Positions 27,051 through 37,976 of a stretch of 64,000 bases of DNA are shown in pieces; the stretch's first letter is position 1; each line of letters starts with the position of its first letter. Below the pieces are notes generated by a model, which ran no database searches, was not told where the DNA came from, and saw only the letters and a program-made list of their open reading frames with translations. The DNA comes from Rhea pennata (taxonomy: Eukaryota; Chordata; Aves; Rheiformes; Rheidae), in the NCBI RefSeq assembly GCF_028389875.1, contig NC_084670.1, positions 16,835,383 to 16,899,382 of the forward strand. The letters are read 5' to 3'. Both the position numbers and the translations under genes were made by a program.

Positions 27051-30000
27051 ACTAAGAAAATTCAAAAAATGTAGATGAACCTTCTTGAAAGTTTTATAAG
27101 CAAAATTCCTGCTGTAGGCATGAATGGAAGAAGTGCAGACTCCAACAGGCAAATTCTTTGCCACCCCATCTCCTGAGTCCCAGAAATACTGTTGATCTGG
27201 GCTAATAAATTTCCCCAAGCCCTAGACGTTCTCTTGGCCTTCATCCCAAGTTCGCATAAGAAGCTATTTCATAGGCAAAGTTCTTATTTACAGTTACTCA
27301 ACTCCCATAATATTTTATCTGAGGTGGCATTTTTAACACTCCCCTCCCCAATACTGGCTGAACTGTCTCTTTCTTTGCTTTATAGGTTTGTAACTAATCT
27401 AGTTAAAATCCCATAAATACTGGGATGTTTCTGTGTTCCACATTCAGACAGGAGGCTGGCTGAGGAAAAAGTACATTACCATTAAAATCATGGTGACATC
27501 CAGGCTGAAGCTGACAATAAATTCATTTTTTAAGTGTACTGTCATTATGCCAGCTGCCCTTCAGGGGCTGACTATATGAACTGTGTAGCCTTCTAAATGT
27601 GTGATACTCAGGCCAGGGTATCTTCCTATGAAATCAAGAGAGAATCAGAAGCCCTTGACAGGTCAAACATTGAATTAATGTGCTAGTTTTCTACCCCTTG
27701 GAGACCTAAGGTATATACGTCGTTTTACTGTAGCCCTGAATGCCACTCTAACAGCAGAAAAGGAGGTCATAAATGCAGTGGAATGGGGCACTGGGGAATA
27801 TCCACAGCAGAACAGGGGGCCCCAGGCCAAATCTGTTCCTGGAATCAATGAATCACAGTATGGGTCTGAAGATTGCTAGTTTTGCTTGAATCAGTGCTCA
27901 CAACTAAGGCACAATAAAGAGGTACAAGTGGGCCATATTAAAATATGGCCTCTGACTCAGTTTGCAAAGAGTCATATTATTCTGCTGCTTCTCCTCCTAA
28001 ATGTGCAATGTCCCATAGCGCTGTTGCCTATCATAGCAGTGCTTGGCATAGGATTTCCCTTCCCTTGCCACCCTGGTTTCGTGATACTCCAAGGGGTGCT
28101 GAGGTGGTCTGTGCTTGGGCAGGTGCAGGCTACGGCCATCTGCTAGGAAAACACTTCACTTTCCAGGGATAAGCAGAAACCAACCAGAACAAGCTTTCAA
28201 CCTGCCTTCACAGCCCCATGTCTATCCCTCTCTGGATTTTAACAGCATATCGATAGCTTATTCTTTGGATGTGGCTTGCTTCAGCCCTTCAAGAGTCCTT
28301 CCCTAGGGACTTCTGTACCATCTTTCCAAATGACACAGATAAGCCTGGTCTCTCCCACTACTGCTGTCCTTCTCATCCCAGAGCGAAAGTAAGCACAGCA
28401 TCTTTGTCTCAGCCTCTGGTTTTGCTCCAGCAGATCCCAGGCTATTCTCTACACTTGCCCGTTACTGGGTGGTCATCTACCCTTCCTTCTCAAGCCTTCC
28501 TCAGTTCGGTGCCAAGAGCAGCTCCCCTCCTGCTTATGCCCAGATACTAGTCTCTGAGGTGGAACTCTTCAGGCAGAGCCCTGTGATTGCTTCATGCACT
28601 GTCTTATGCAGACCCCTTCAATCAGCTAGACAGCAGCTCCCAAGGTCCATCCACACTGCATCTCCTGCATTCATTCTTCTACCATTAAGAGCCATGTCTC
28701 AACACCACCCAGGCTAGCAGTCTCTCCTTTTAAAGGATCTGCAGTCTCTTCACAAGACTAACAGCAAAAACTAGTGAGATTTAGCCCAGGAGAGGATGAA
28801 CTGGTTAGTTCCTCACACAGGATTAGGTACCTGACCACATGCTAGGATTCTGCATTGCTTCTCAAAAAAGGAGCTTGCCGACAGGAAGTTGCAGACAGGG
28901 CCTCAAGGGCAAAGTTGGCCCAACTACCTTGTGCTTGAAGGCCAAGTAAGAAGAGGTGTTGATATATATCACAGTCCATAATAACTGGCTATAGCTAAAT
29001 ATACACTGCTTAGCAGGCTCCTATTTCCTAACTTTTCTCTTCTTCAGCAAAAAACTTTCCTGACAGGTTAGTCAGACATCCTAGTCCAAGACTTCATTTT
29101 CAAAAGCCACCTTAATCTTCTTCTGCAAGAGTTAAGAAGGCTGCCAGCTGTTTAATGACATTGTCAAAATAAACTCACATCTTAGTCCAGGATAACTTCA
29201 GAGGAATCAGAGAGACAGATGAAAAAGCAGCCATCCCTTCCTTGGGACCTCTCGGGAAACCTCAAACATCAGCTGTTTAAGTTAAATTAACATGTGTGTA
29301 TTAATTAATTAATTCCATTAAATTTGACCAGATAAATCAGATTTAATGTCAGTGTAATTGAGATCATAAGCTGCTGCCCAAACAAGACCTCAGCCAAGAT
29401 TCAAAGCTAATCTTTAAAAGAAATCTCCTTGAATCTGGAAGTGGTTTTCTTAACATCCCAGTTAGCAGCTTCTACCTAAGGGAGGTGTTTACACCTCTCA
29501 AACGGCGAGGACTCTCTACATTCTGCTTTCCCCACAGCGTCTGGTCCTTCTCACCTTTTAAAAACATAACTGCCGATCATGTCCTGACTCGGGTTTGGCT
29601 TTCGCTGAGCCCCAGCCGCTGTTCTGTGCAAAACCAAGGGCACCGTGTGCGTGCACGTGTGCGCGTGCTCCGTCCTGCACAGCGCTCGCCCCTGCTACCG
29701 GGGCGGAAGAGGCATAGCTTTGCCCGCTCCTGAACTTTTCTTCCTCACTTCACACCAGACTTTCACCAGTGGCATTTCAATAACAGCTCTGTTCTCCTGC
29801 CAGAAGAGCTGCTATCTTGACCATCACAAGCTATATAAGGGAGGAAAAGCTTCTTACCCCACATCCTCACTAACCACAATCTACTAGCCCTCTATTTTTG
29901 AAATATTTAAGGCTTTAAAAGTAGAATTTGGGGTTTTACACCAGCTAATATTAATAGAAACATTCTCAGGATTTGTTTCCCCCAATGTAAATGGAACACT

Positions 30001-33000
30001 TATTTTTTTTAAACATACCCCTGTGGTGCTTGCAAGCCAAACACTGCGGCATTGTACTAGCCCAGGGAACTCACTATAAACAGATCTGTCTTGCTTTTCT
30101 GTCAGGCCCTGTGAATTCTGTATAAAGGAGGAAAAGTAAACATGCACATTAAATATTTACTGTTTTCAGTATGTATAATCTAAAGTGTCTTTAGCAGCAC
30201 AAGCAAGGCGCACTTTTAATCAGTGATTTTTATTTTGACATGGCACTATTAAAAATCATACAGGTATAACCTCAAAAAGCCCCCTCCTCTAAACCAGAGG
30301 CTCTCCTCTCACAACCGCTTATGAATACTATTGTTATTACCCACCGCTCATCTGAAAGACCCATGCTCGCTCCCATTTTCATGATCCTTTCGGGCAAACG
30401 ATTGCAGCAGCGTCTAAGAGCTGAGCTTGTGGAGAGTCTCATAATCAGACTCAAGTTAGCTTTGGGCAGGAAGAGAGGATTAGCTACAGTGATAAATATA
30501 TAGTTAACTGTGGATAAAATGATATATAGAGAGAAGAGCTAAAAGAATAACAACACAAAAGCAAACTTCTCTGAAAGTAAATAGCCCCTAGTCTCAGCAC
30601 TGATGTTCTTCTGATTAACACAGCAGCTAGCTTTTAATGCTTCCTCCATACAGAAGAGCTTCTGCTTTCATCTCAGCACTGATGCAAGCAGTCATATACT
30701 CTGTACAACTGGAAAAGTTATGTTAATGTAATCGTAAAAAAGCCTACACACCAAAGTAATCTCTGATAGCCCCTGCTAACCTTTTCCTTCCTGCGGACAT
30801 CCGTCCCTGGGAAAGCAGTGGGCAGCATAGATGCTTCCCGGCTGACTTGGAAAGACGTCCTTCTCCCTGTGGGTCCTCAAAAACCAGCCTGCTCCTTGCT
30901 CTTGGCCGCTGGACGGAGCCGTGCCAGGGTCTGGCACGGGGCACGCGTCTGCTCACCGGATGTGCCCCAGCCCTCGCCAGCCAGCTCCCTCAAGCCATCT
31001 TTTATCCCTCAGCAGAGATAAGAGGAGGGAGAGAGTCTGCTCAGATAGTTCCTTCTTCACGCCCTAGAAAAATCACCCCAGCTAGTTCAAGAGCCAGAAA
31101 CATCTTTTAGATTTGGAAGTTAATCAAGTCTAGAGAGAGCTTAGCACATCTCCTTAATCGCAGGCGCGCAAGGCTGGGATGGGCAGCGATTTGCACATTC
31201 CTGGATTGCAATGCTGTCTCCACAAACATTCCTAAAGCACATACATGATCTGTTGGCTGCCTCTAAGTCCTTCCTATCTGCAAGGATGACATCGTGTCTA
31301 CTTATTTGTCTGCTGTCGGCTTTTTCATTACGCTATCACTGACTAGAAGTGAGGGGCACAAGCCAGAGAATATTGCAAATAGCTACCGAGAGCAGGAGGG
31401 CAGCCCCTGGCAGAGCTGTGGCCGGCTTCCTTGCATCCGTTAGCTCATCTGCGTCGTAAAGCAGACAGGCGCGATGGAAGGAAAAAGCCCAACTCACTGC
31501 TGCTCAGAGGTGCTCATATAGCATATCGGGAGGTAAGGGGTAAGGTATTGGGAGGCAAAGGGTAAGAGCCCAGCTAGAACAGAGTGGAAACAAACAGTAA
31601 TGCAGCAAATACAGCTAGGGTCTCGGTGTGCTTTAATAAGCTTGTGTATGTAGCAGAGGAAGAGTAATGATTCTGGACAAAGCCCACAGGAACCTCGAGG
31701 GATCCTGCAGTATTCTGACACTAATCCTGTGATGTTTTCAGCAGCGAGCCTGAAAGGATCAGTAACCGACACAATTCAGTGTGTAGCAAAGCACACTCAG
31801 CATCCTGCAAGAAAAGGCTCTCCTTTCTATTTGCATGCAAAGAAAAAAGAACCCCAAACTATGCTCATTTGTTTTAAAACATAGCTACAAAAATATGTAT
31901 TACTATGTGTTCTTAGAAACAAAGGCTAGGAAAGTCCTTTGAATGTCCATTTATCAGTGACATTAACAGCAGGGAGTGAATGCATCAGAATTAAGGCAGA
32001 AGGTTCTTCTAGCATTGATATAGGTTAACCTTAAAGAAATCTAGCTTTGATTATTGACTACAGTGAAACAAAATACCTTCTGGGAAACAAGAGTTTGCTA
32101 TGTATTTTAAATGCAGAAAGAGAAGAAAAACACAAATATACTCAAGACTGTATTCTAGAGCACTTACTCCTGCAGCACAGATAAGAACAGAAGGCAGTTA
32201 TCTCCTAGGTCTCACTGCAATGAAGGCTGAGGCAGACAAACACAGCTGCTCACAAGCGTTACCAGGAACACAGCCTGGAAGTGTTCTTTGATCAAGGATT
32301 TCTTAGGCACAGCCCTACTGATTGCAATCAAGTTAAACCAGCTCAAATAAGCCCTAGTAATCATGAGCAATTTTCTTCTGAGCTTGCTCACTTCACCTTA
32401 GCAGAGATGTCAGTTCACATGCATTGCCCCACTGGGAAATTCTGCACACTGAGGACCAAAGTTTAGAGTTAAGAACAAGCTTCTACTGAGATCATCTGTG
32501 ATGGCTGGTTCTTGACAGGCTGAGATCCCTGCCCAAGACTTTCATCTCAGGTTATGCTGAGACAGAGCCTACCTAAGCTCCTGATGCCTCAGCTTCCATC
32601 AATGAAACTCACGAGACACAGCTTTGGAAACAATTTTTCCGGAATGTATAATGGAACTTTTCAACCTGTATTGTTACAATTTGCAAGTTGAATCACCTGC
32701 ATGAGGTGAAAGTGATAGTCATGACTTGGAAAGCTGGATGCAGCCAGGTGCTAGTTAGGACAATTTTTTTTTTCCTGAATAGAGAGCCTACCTAGTCCAA
32801 GATAATCTTTTCATTGCAAACTTTTCTGAATGCCTGATGCATTCAGAAGATGCAGTTTGCATTCTAGTGAAGTAAGCTTTAACACCTGAAGCACACACTA
32901 TGAACTATCTAAGATTAAAATATATACTAAGTAACATACATGTCTCACTGAAGAAACCCAACTGCTTGCCAGTGCTACCGTAGTGGCTTGTACTAAAATA

Positions 33001-35429
33001 ATTTTTAATGTCAGATGCTTGAATGACAGTGACATTCTCTGGCTGGTTGTAAGGAACTAAGAAATGGTTGTAACTGTTTTGCCTCTCTGCACCCAGCATC
33101 AGGTAAGAATGGCATGCAATATGTAGTGCTAGTCAAAGATTCAACAAGATACATCGACCATTGGCAGGGATGTTTATGCCAGTCATGCTGCCATGTCCCT
33201 TATACCTGTATGTGGTGCAGTTCGCATGCTGAAGAAGCAATCAGCACAACCGAATACCATTTCAAATTTTGCTTCTCTGTTTCCCTGCTGGGTTAGGAGG
33301 GTCACAAGTTCCTCTTCCACCTTCACAAAACTGGAACTTCCAGGACACCTTGACAGCAGCCAGAGGAAAAGCAGTGTACCTGCAAAGCCCAGTACTTCCC
33401 TGTGCACAAATACTGCAAAGCACAGCCCTCCGGAGTTACAAACCACAGGCAAGGCACAGACTGTACACCAACTGACAGGCATTAGCTAAAGGGACCTAAG
33501 GACTGAGTAGCAGGGAAGGGGAAGAAAACACGTAGGAAATGCCACATTCAGAGAATTCAGCATAAACTCTGAGAATATCAAAACAAGAAAAGAAAATCGG
33601 AACCCACTTGAACACCAGCTGCTGAAGCCTTCTGGCCACTCTGTCTGCATGTGGCTATGCTTAATCCGCCCCGCTGGATCTGCAGCTCCTGGGAGTCACT
33701 GAGAGGAGCCATTGACTCTGGGAGAACTGAGTTAGTGTGGCAGGAACAGTGGCCTGGCAGGTGCTGCAGGCGAGGCCCAGCCTAAGGCAGGTAAACATCG
33801 AAGAGGAAAGGCTATAGGGAACTATGATAGGGGAGGAGAGGCAGAAGAAACAGGGTAAAAGATGGGTAAAGGAAAGAGAGAATGAGAAAGGGGAAATTAA
33901 ACAGAGCACAAAAAGAGTTGGTGCTAATTTTAATATGAACCTTCCCCCAAATTCATATGATTGTAAACTTCTGATGTTCTCTAATCTGGGTTGGACACTT
34001 ATTTTCACTGGAAGTAGCAGCACTTGTAGAATATCTCTCCTATACAGCACTTTACAATGCTCCAAAATCCCCACACACAGCCATAAAAAGCTGTCAATGA
34101 ATGGAGGAAAGATAAACCATTCTGTTAATTTTGTCTTGATTCGTTTCTTTAGAAGTCCTTTTCCTTGGCAAAGGCAAATGCCTGTGGATATGGTAGCATA
34201 TACTCAGTAATTCTGCAGTACCTGCTGTACAAACCAATTGGTTCAAACTTCTGCTTTCTGTTAGCCAAGCTCTCAGCAGACTTTACCGTAGCAATAGCAA
34301 TTACCTAGGGCATAAAAAGTTAAGAGCCACTAAAACACTCTTCATCATATGAACAGCTGTGAGCACTATATATTTTCCACTTTTTACTTAGAATGACAAA
34401 CGTCTGAAACTTTACATTATGTTATACTGAACAAAATCTAAGAAAAAAAGATATTTCCTTCCAAACTTTTCCCTACTTCATGATGTATATTCAGGAGATG
34501 TAGACACAGCCTGGAACATAAGCTCTGGGTCAGTTTGTAGCAGGGAACGAACGTGTGCAGCAGAAACATATGAAAGGTTCACAGTCTAACTTGAACTCAA
34601 AAGAAACTCAAGCGATTTCAAGTGTCGTTAACTACTTGAAATTCAGGACAGGTTTGTTAAAAGGTGCTTCAAAGCTTTTGAAGTGACCTTTTTTGAGCAA
34701 ATGTAGGTTTAGTTGTGTGAACTATGTGGGTAAGAAAGACATGAACCCAAGTGAGAAAAGGTGCTATTCATTGCCTTTTCCTGTGGCATTTACTAAATGT
34801 TGTGAAAGTCATAGATCAAAGAAAAATGCTCAGTGCATGTCCTTAAATTAGATGTAATTAAATAAACAACCGTTTGCCTAAATCCCTGAAAAGCAAAGCT
34901 GCCCAGTTTTACCACCCATAGGTATGTTAGCTCTTTCTGCTTTAGGGCTTTCAGCGTTTTCAATAATGAAAATGCACCGAATCACAAAATTGCTCCTCTT
35001 GATCACAATGCGACTGTGTGAAGAGTCGCTCTGAGAAAAAGTACCCATCAGAAAGTATCTCAGAGAGCTAATGTTACATTTTCAAAACTAAAGTATCCTA
35101 GAAAAAAAACATACACCTGCAATAAATAAATAAACAGCTAAAGGGAAGCCCGGAGTACGGGATAGCTCAGAGCCTGGAAATGGGAACAAGTCCTTCTCCT
35201 CCTAGTCACCAGCTGGAGCTTAGCCAAATCAGTAGGGATGGAAAGTTGTTACTGCCATTACGGGCAACTATATAAGTTAGCTGGTGGTCCCTGTCCAACG
35301 CTTAATGGACGCGTAAAATAACTCCTGTCATCAGAAATGGCACTACATGGTATATATTGGCACTCTCGGGAGATAGCTGCATGTAAGGAAAGACTGCATT
35401 TCCCTTTCGACTGCTGTCCTCTCGGGTCA

Positions 35430-36275
35430 GATTTGCAGGCACGTGAGCGGGAAGCGAGCGACTCCCCGCTCCTGCAGAGCGCCTGCGGGGCAGGGCCCCG
35501 CGCTCGCCCCGCCACCCTTCGCCAGCCGCGCCGCCGCCGCGGGAGAAACGCGGCCGCGCACCGGGGAGAGGGAAACGCGAGCAGACCAGGCTGCGGGAGA
35601 AAGCGGCGGGGCGGCTCCGCCGTCGACGGGCGCCGGGCCGGGCCGGTCCCGCGTGGGCGCCCACCAGGAGCGCGGGAGAAGCAGCCCCCGGGACCCCCCG
35701 CGCCGCCCCTCGGGGTGCTCCCCCCCCCCCTTCGCCCCCTACTTCTGCCGGCGAAGGGGGAGGCGATGCTGGCGGGGCAGCGCGGCTGCGGAGGATCCAC
35801 AGCGCCGGGCTGGCTGCCCCAGCCCCGCTCCGTTCCCCGGGGGGCCGGGGCCGCGCAGAGCAGATCCCCGGCCGAGAAGTAAAACGAACCGGCGAATGTT
35901 TTCGGAAAGGCCGCGGAAGGTGCCGGCCGGCCGCAGGCAGCGGCCCCTCCGCGCGGCGCGGCTCCCCCGCCGCGGCAACCAGCCCCCTTTGCCGCGGCCC
36001 CAGCGAGGCTGCCTTACTGCTCCCGCCGGCGTTAAACCACCGCGCGGCCCCGCGCGGGTCCAGCACCGCGAGCGACACTTACCGTGCAGCCCGCGGGCGC
36101 AGCCGCCGCCTCCCGCGCACCCTCCGCGCGCCGCCCGCACAGACGCTGACCGCGCCTCGTGCTCCGCGGGCAGCTCGGGCCGAGCCCCCTCCCCTCCCCT
36201 CCGCGCCCCCGCCGCCGCCGCCCGCCCCCCCGCCGCTCTCCTCGGCCCGGGGAGAGCTCGGTAAAGTTTCTCCTC
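35430..36275. promoter_or_regulatory. CpG island, divergent promoter (probable DDAH1 alternative promoter)
   Basis: About 0.85 kb of very CpG-dense sequence, sharply bounded by AT-rich DNA on both sides, 1.5-2.4 kb upstream of CCN1. It contains a strong minus-strand splice donor at 36082/36081. Open frames of 130-270 codons across it are in CpG-rich composition and match no family I recognise. Confidence 0.8.
36083..36270 (-). ncRNA. DDAH1: Probable non-coding alternative first exon of DDAH1
   Basis: On the minus strand the sequence reads CACG|GTAAGTGT at 36086-36076, nearly the full 5' splice-site consensus, inside a CpG island. In human, as I recall, the longest DDAH1 transcripts start about 2.5 kb upstream of CCN1 on the opposite strand and splice a non-coding first exon over more than 100 kb to the DDAH1 body. 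Here the exon's 3' end is 36083; the start (about 36.2-36.3 kb) is not determined. DDAH1 hydrolyses asymmetric dimethylarginine, but no DDAH1 coding sequence is visible in the window, so the gene assignment rests on synteny and the donor. It could instead be an independent divergent lncRNA. Confidence 0.5.
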
Positions 36276-36684
36276 CGCTCTGAAGCCGCTCGTCCACTTC
36301 CCATCCTCGAAGGCAACAACAGCAAAAAAAATACATCTGTAACCCCCAAACTCGTGTTAGGAACAATCAGCTCATTTGCAAAGAAAATCCCCGCGACGGG
36401 GACTTATTGTAACGCCGCTGGATAGCAGACTAAACTACTTCGCCTTTTTTTTTTTTTTTCCCCTTCAAGAAATGAGCAAGCTACAGTAAAACGCCAGTTG
36501 GCTCCTCCAGTGCAATTCTCCTAAATCATGATAGACAGATTGCGTGAAAAACAGGAATTCCAAAGAATTTCCTGCCCTGGGAACAGAAGTTAAGGCTATA
36601 TTTAACAACATCTGAAGCTGTCAAGAATGCTTTGTGGTTGGATAACAGAGCAGAAAAATGTGAAAAATGCAGGCTACTGCTATA

Positions 36685-36694
36685 CCAAATATGG
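36685..36694 (+). promoter_or_regulatory. CCN1: Distal CArG box / serum response element candidate
   Basis: Ten bases CCAAATATGG match CC(A/T)6GG exactly, about 1.15 kb upstream of the predicted CCN1 start. The mouse gene's serum response is, as I recall, carried by a distal SRE about 2 kb upstream, so this may be its avian counterpart. It lies between the CCN1 promoter and the divergent CpG island at 35.4-36.3 kb and could serve both. Confidence 0.55.
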
Positions 36695-36849
36695 AAATAT
36701 TGTTACGTCTGGTGTCTAAATCACCATCTGGAAATACTTACAGCCATGAAAAGAAAAGACGCCACAACAGAAGCTTAAACTCTCCTCCCCAACCCCAAAT
36801 CTTATACTCCAACAAGGAAATGCTACTCGAGTACGTCTACCTCGAGAGA

Positions 36850-36855
36850 GGAATG
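36850..36855 (-). promoter_or_regulatory. CCN1: Distal TEAD motif (GGAATG on plus)
   Basis: A single six-base match about 1 kb upstream of the CCN1 start. Six-base motifs occur by chance, so the support is only the gene's known YAP/TEAD dependence and proximity to a CArG box at 36685. Confidence 0.35.
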
Positions 36856-37473
36856 CTAAAAAATGATGATAAACAGGACAAAAAAGGGATTGTTTGCTGC
36901 AGGGCCCAGGATTTCCTGCAGTTTTGTCACTGGCCTAAAAACTAGACACCTGAACACCGGAGGACACGTGCAGGGCTCCCGGGCTTTACGGTAACGCAAG
37001 CAAGCAGCCCCGAAACGTTGCTCTCTCAAACTGCAGCGCTAATGCCCAAAGCCTGGATATTGCAGATTTTGTATGTGGCAATACCACACGATGTAGCCGT
37101 ACGGACCAGTAACACTGTCCGTCTCTTTCAAACGCTCCTCTCCCTGGGGTGAAGGTGATTTAGGTAGGTGGTTATTGCAGTTGTTTATCACCGCACGCTG
37201 CGGTGAAGGTCACGCAGAGTGCGGTGTCCCACAGCCGCTCGCTTCCCTTGCGGGTTCCTGCGTGTCCCACAGGGCTCGGCCGCGGAGAGGCACGAACACA
37301 GCGCTCAGGCAGCAAGAAAGGCAGGATTCGGGGTAGCCTAAAATTCCTTATTCCGCCCCCCCCCCCCCCCCGCCCACGTTGGCGGCGGTGCGCGGGCAGC
37401 GCCGGCTGCTCGGGGCAGGCACCTGCGCCCTACCCCCGCTCTGTGCAGCCGCGTCCCAGCGGGGGGATGCGCA

Positions 37474-37514
37474 GCATGCACGCGCACACACGCACACGCG
37501 TGCACACGCGCGCG
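37474..37514. repeat. 41-bp alternating purine-pyrimidine (CA/CG) tract, Z-DNA candidate
   Basis: Every step from 37474 to 37514 alternates purine and pyrimidine, made of GC, CA and TG dinucleotides. Such tracts are the classic Z-DNA formers. It lies about 320-360 bp upstream of the predicted CCN1 start. Confidence 0.85.
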
Positions 37515-37627
37515 AGTGCCCCCCCCCCCCCCGCGCGGGAGGGCTGCGGAGCTCCCCGCGGCGCGGTGCGACAGGCCTTGCCCGGGGGCAGGAGGAGGAG
37601 GAGGAGGGTGCGGGGACCCGCCGGGCC

Positions 37628-37710
37628 GCGGCGCGCGGGGGGCGGCGCGCGCGGGGCGGCGCGCGCGGGGGGCGGGGCGGCGCGGGGCGGCGCGGGGCGG
37701 CGCGCGCCAG
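37628..37710. repeat. GC-box-rich tandem array, G-quadruplex candidate
   Basis: Imperfect tandem units of GGCGGCGCGCGGG and CGCGGGGCGG type with many GGGGCGG Sp1/KLF boxes and repeated G runs of four to six. It sits directly upstream of the TEAD, CRE and TATA elements of CCN1. Repeat units differ slightly, so this is a degenerate array. A 16-C run (37356-37371) and a 14-C run (37519-37532) lie further upstream. Confidence 0.75.
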
Positions 37711-37713
37711 CCG

Positions 37714-37719
37714 CATTCC
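37714..37719 (+). promoter_or_regulatory. CCN1: TEAD (M-CAT) motif CATTCC in the CCN1 proximal promoter
   Basis: The core TEAD site CATTCC lies about 115 bp upstream of the predicted start, just 3' of the GC-box array. CCN1 is a canonical YAP/TAZ-TEAD target in vertebrates, so this is a plausible functional site. A second copy on the other strand (GGAATG) is at 36850-36855. Confidence 0.6.
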
Positions 37720-37760
37720 TGGGATGCCGCGAGCGCGGGGCGCTGCCGCGGCCGGAACGC

Positions 37761-37768
37761 CGACGTCA
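37761..37768 (+). promoter_or_regulatory. CCN1: CRE-like element (CGACGTCA)
   Basis: One mismatch to the palindromic CRE TGACGTCA, with the half site intact on the minus strand (TGACG). It lies 35 bp upstream of the TATA box, a typical distance for a CREB/ATF site. CCN1 is known to respond to cAMP and stress kinases; binding here is inferred. Confidence 0.7.
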
Positions 37769-37802
37769 GCGCCGCGGCGGCACGCGGCGGCCCCGCGCCC
37801 CA

Positions 37803-37808
37803 TATAAG
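37803..37808 (+). promoter_or_regulatory. CCN1: CCN1 TATA box, embedded in a CArG-like sequence
   Basis: TATAAG lies 114 bp before the ATG in an otherwise GC-rich promoter. The ten bases 37800-37809 also read CC, six A/T, GG, which is the CArG consensus for serum response factor. The main role is probably TATA box; SRF binding here is speculative. Confidence 0.85.
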
Positions 37809-37831
37809 GCGGGCGCGCCCGCCGCCGCCTC

Positions 37832-37916
37832 AGACCGCGCCGGCTCCGCTCCGCGCTGCACCGCACCGCACCGCACCGCTCCGCGCCCAGCACCGCCCCG
37901 CCGAACAGCGGCTGCC
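37832..37916 (+). other. CCN1: CCN1 5' untranslated region (predicted)
   Basis: The start is placed about 30 bp downstream of the TATA box at a C-A initiator-like dinucleotide (37831-37832). This gives a GC-rich leader of about 85 nt that includes a small (GCACC)4 tandem repeat at 37858-37877. The exact start is an estimate. Confidence 0.65.
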
Positions 37917-37976
37917 ATGAGCCCCGCCGGCAGCGGCCCCGCGCTGGCCGCCGCGCTCCTCTGCTTGGCGCGCCTG
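37917..37976 (+). CDS. CCN1: CCN1 coding exon 1: signal peptide
   Basis: Twenty codons from ATG to CTG, followed by the donor GTAAGT. The residues are an Ala/Leu-rich hydrophobic run ([12 protein letters not shown]), which together with the first residues of exon 2 makes a secretory signal peptide. The intron that follows is only 130 bp, very GC-rich, and ends in a pyrimidine-rich acceptor at 38106. Confidence 0.95.

Larger units (their letters stand above)
1..36082 (-). other. Probable first intron of long DDAH1 transcript / intergenic DNA
   Basis: No coding exon was recognised. I looked specifically for DDAH1 exon 1 (start of the MAGLGHPAAF type) and for conserved DDAH1 core motifs and found none, so the DDAH1 body should lie to the left of position 1. 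Most of the stretch is unremarkable AT-rich DNA. The repeats, SINE/LINE relics and GC-rich blocks in it are listed separately; between them (for example 1-3600, 4395-7985, 8435-15840, 16105-18370, 20755-23375, 24140-26875 and 27055-35425) I see no gene. Confidence 0.45.

Noticed and set aside
1-36000. DDAH1 canonical coding exon 1 or body exons
   Set aside because: None of the characteristic DDAH1 segments appear on the minus strand, including in the GC-rich blocks at 8, 16, 18.5, 19.5 and 20.5 kb.
35302-36264. Open frames of 133-273 codons on both strands
   Set aside because: All overlap one another in the CpG island. Composition-driven, no known motif, and the minus-strand donor at 36083 interrupts them.
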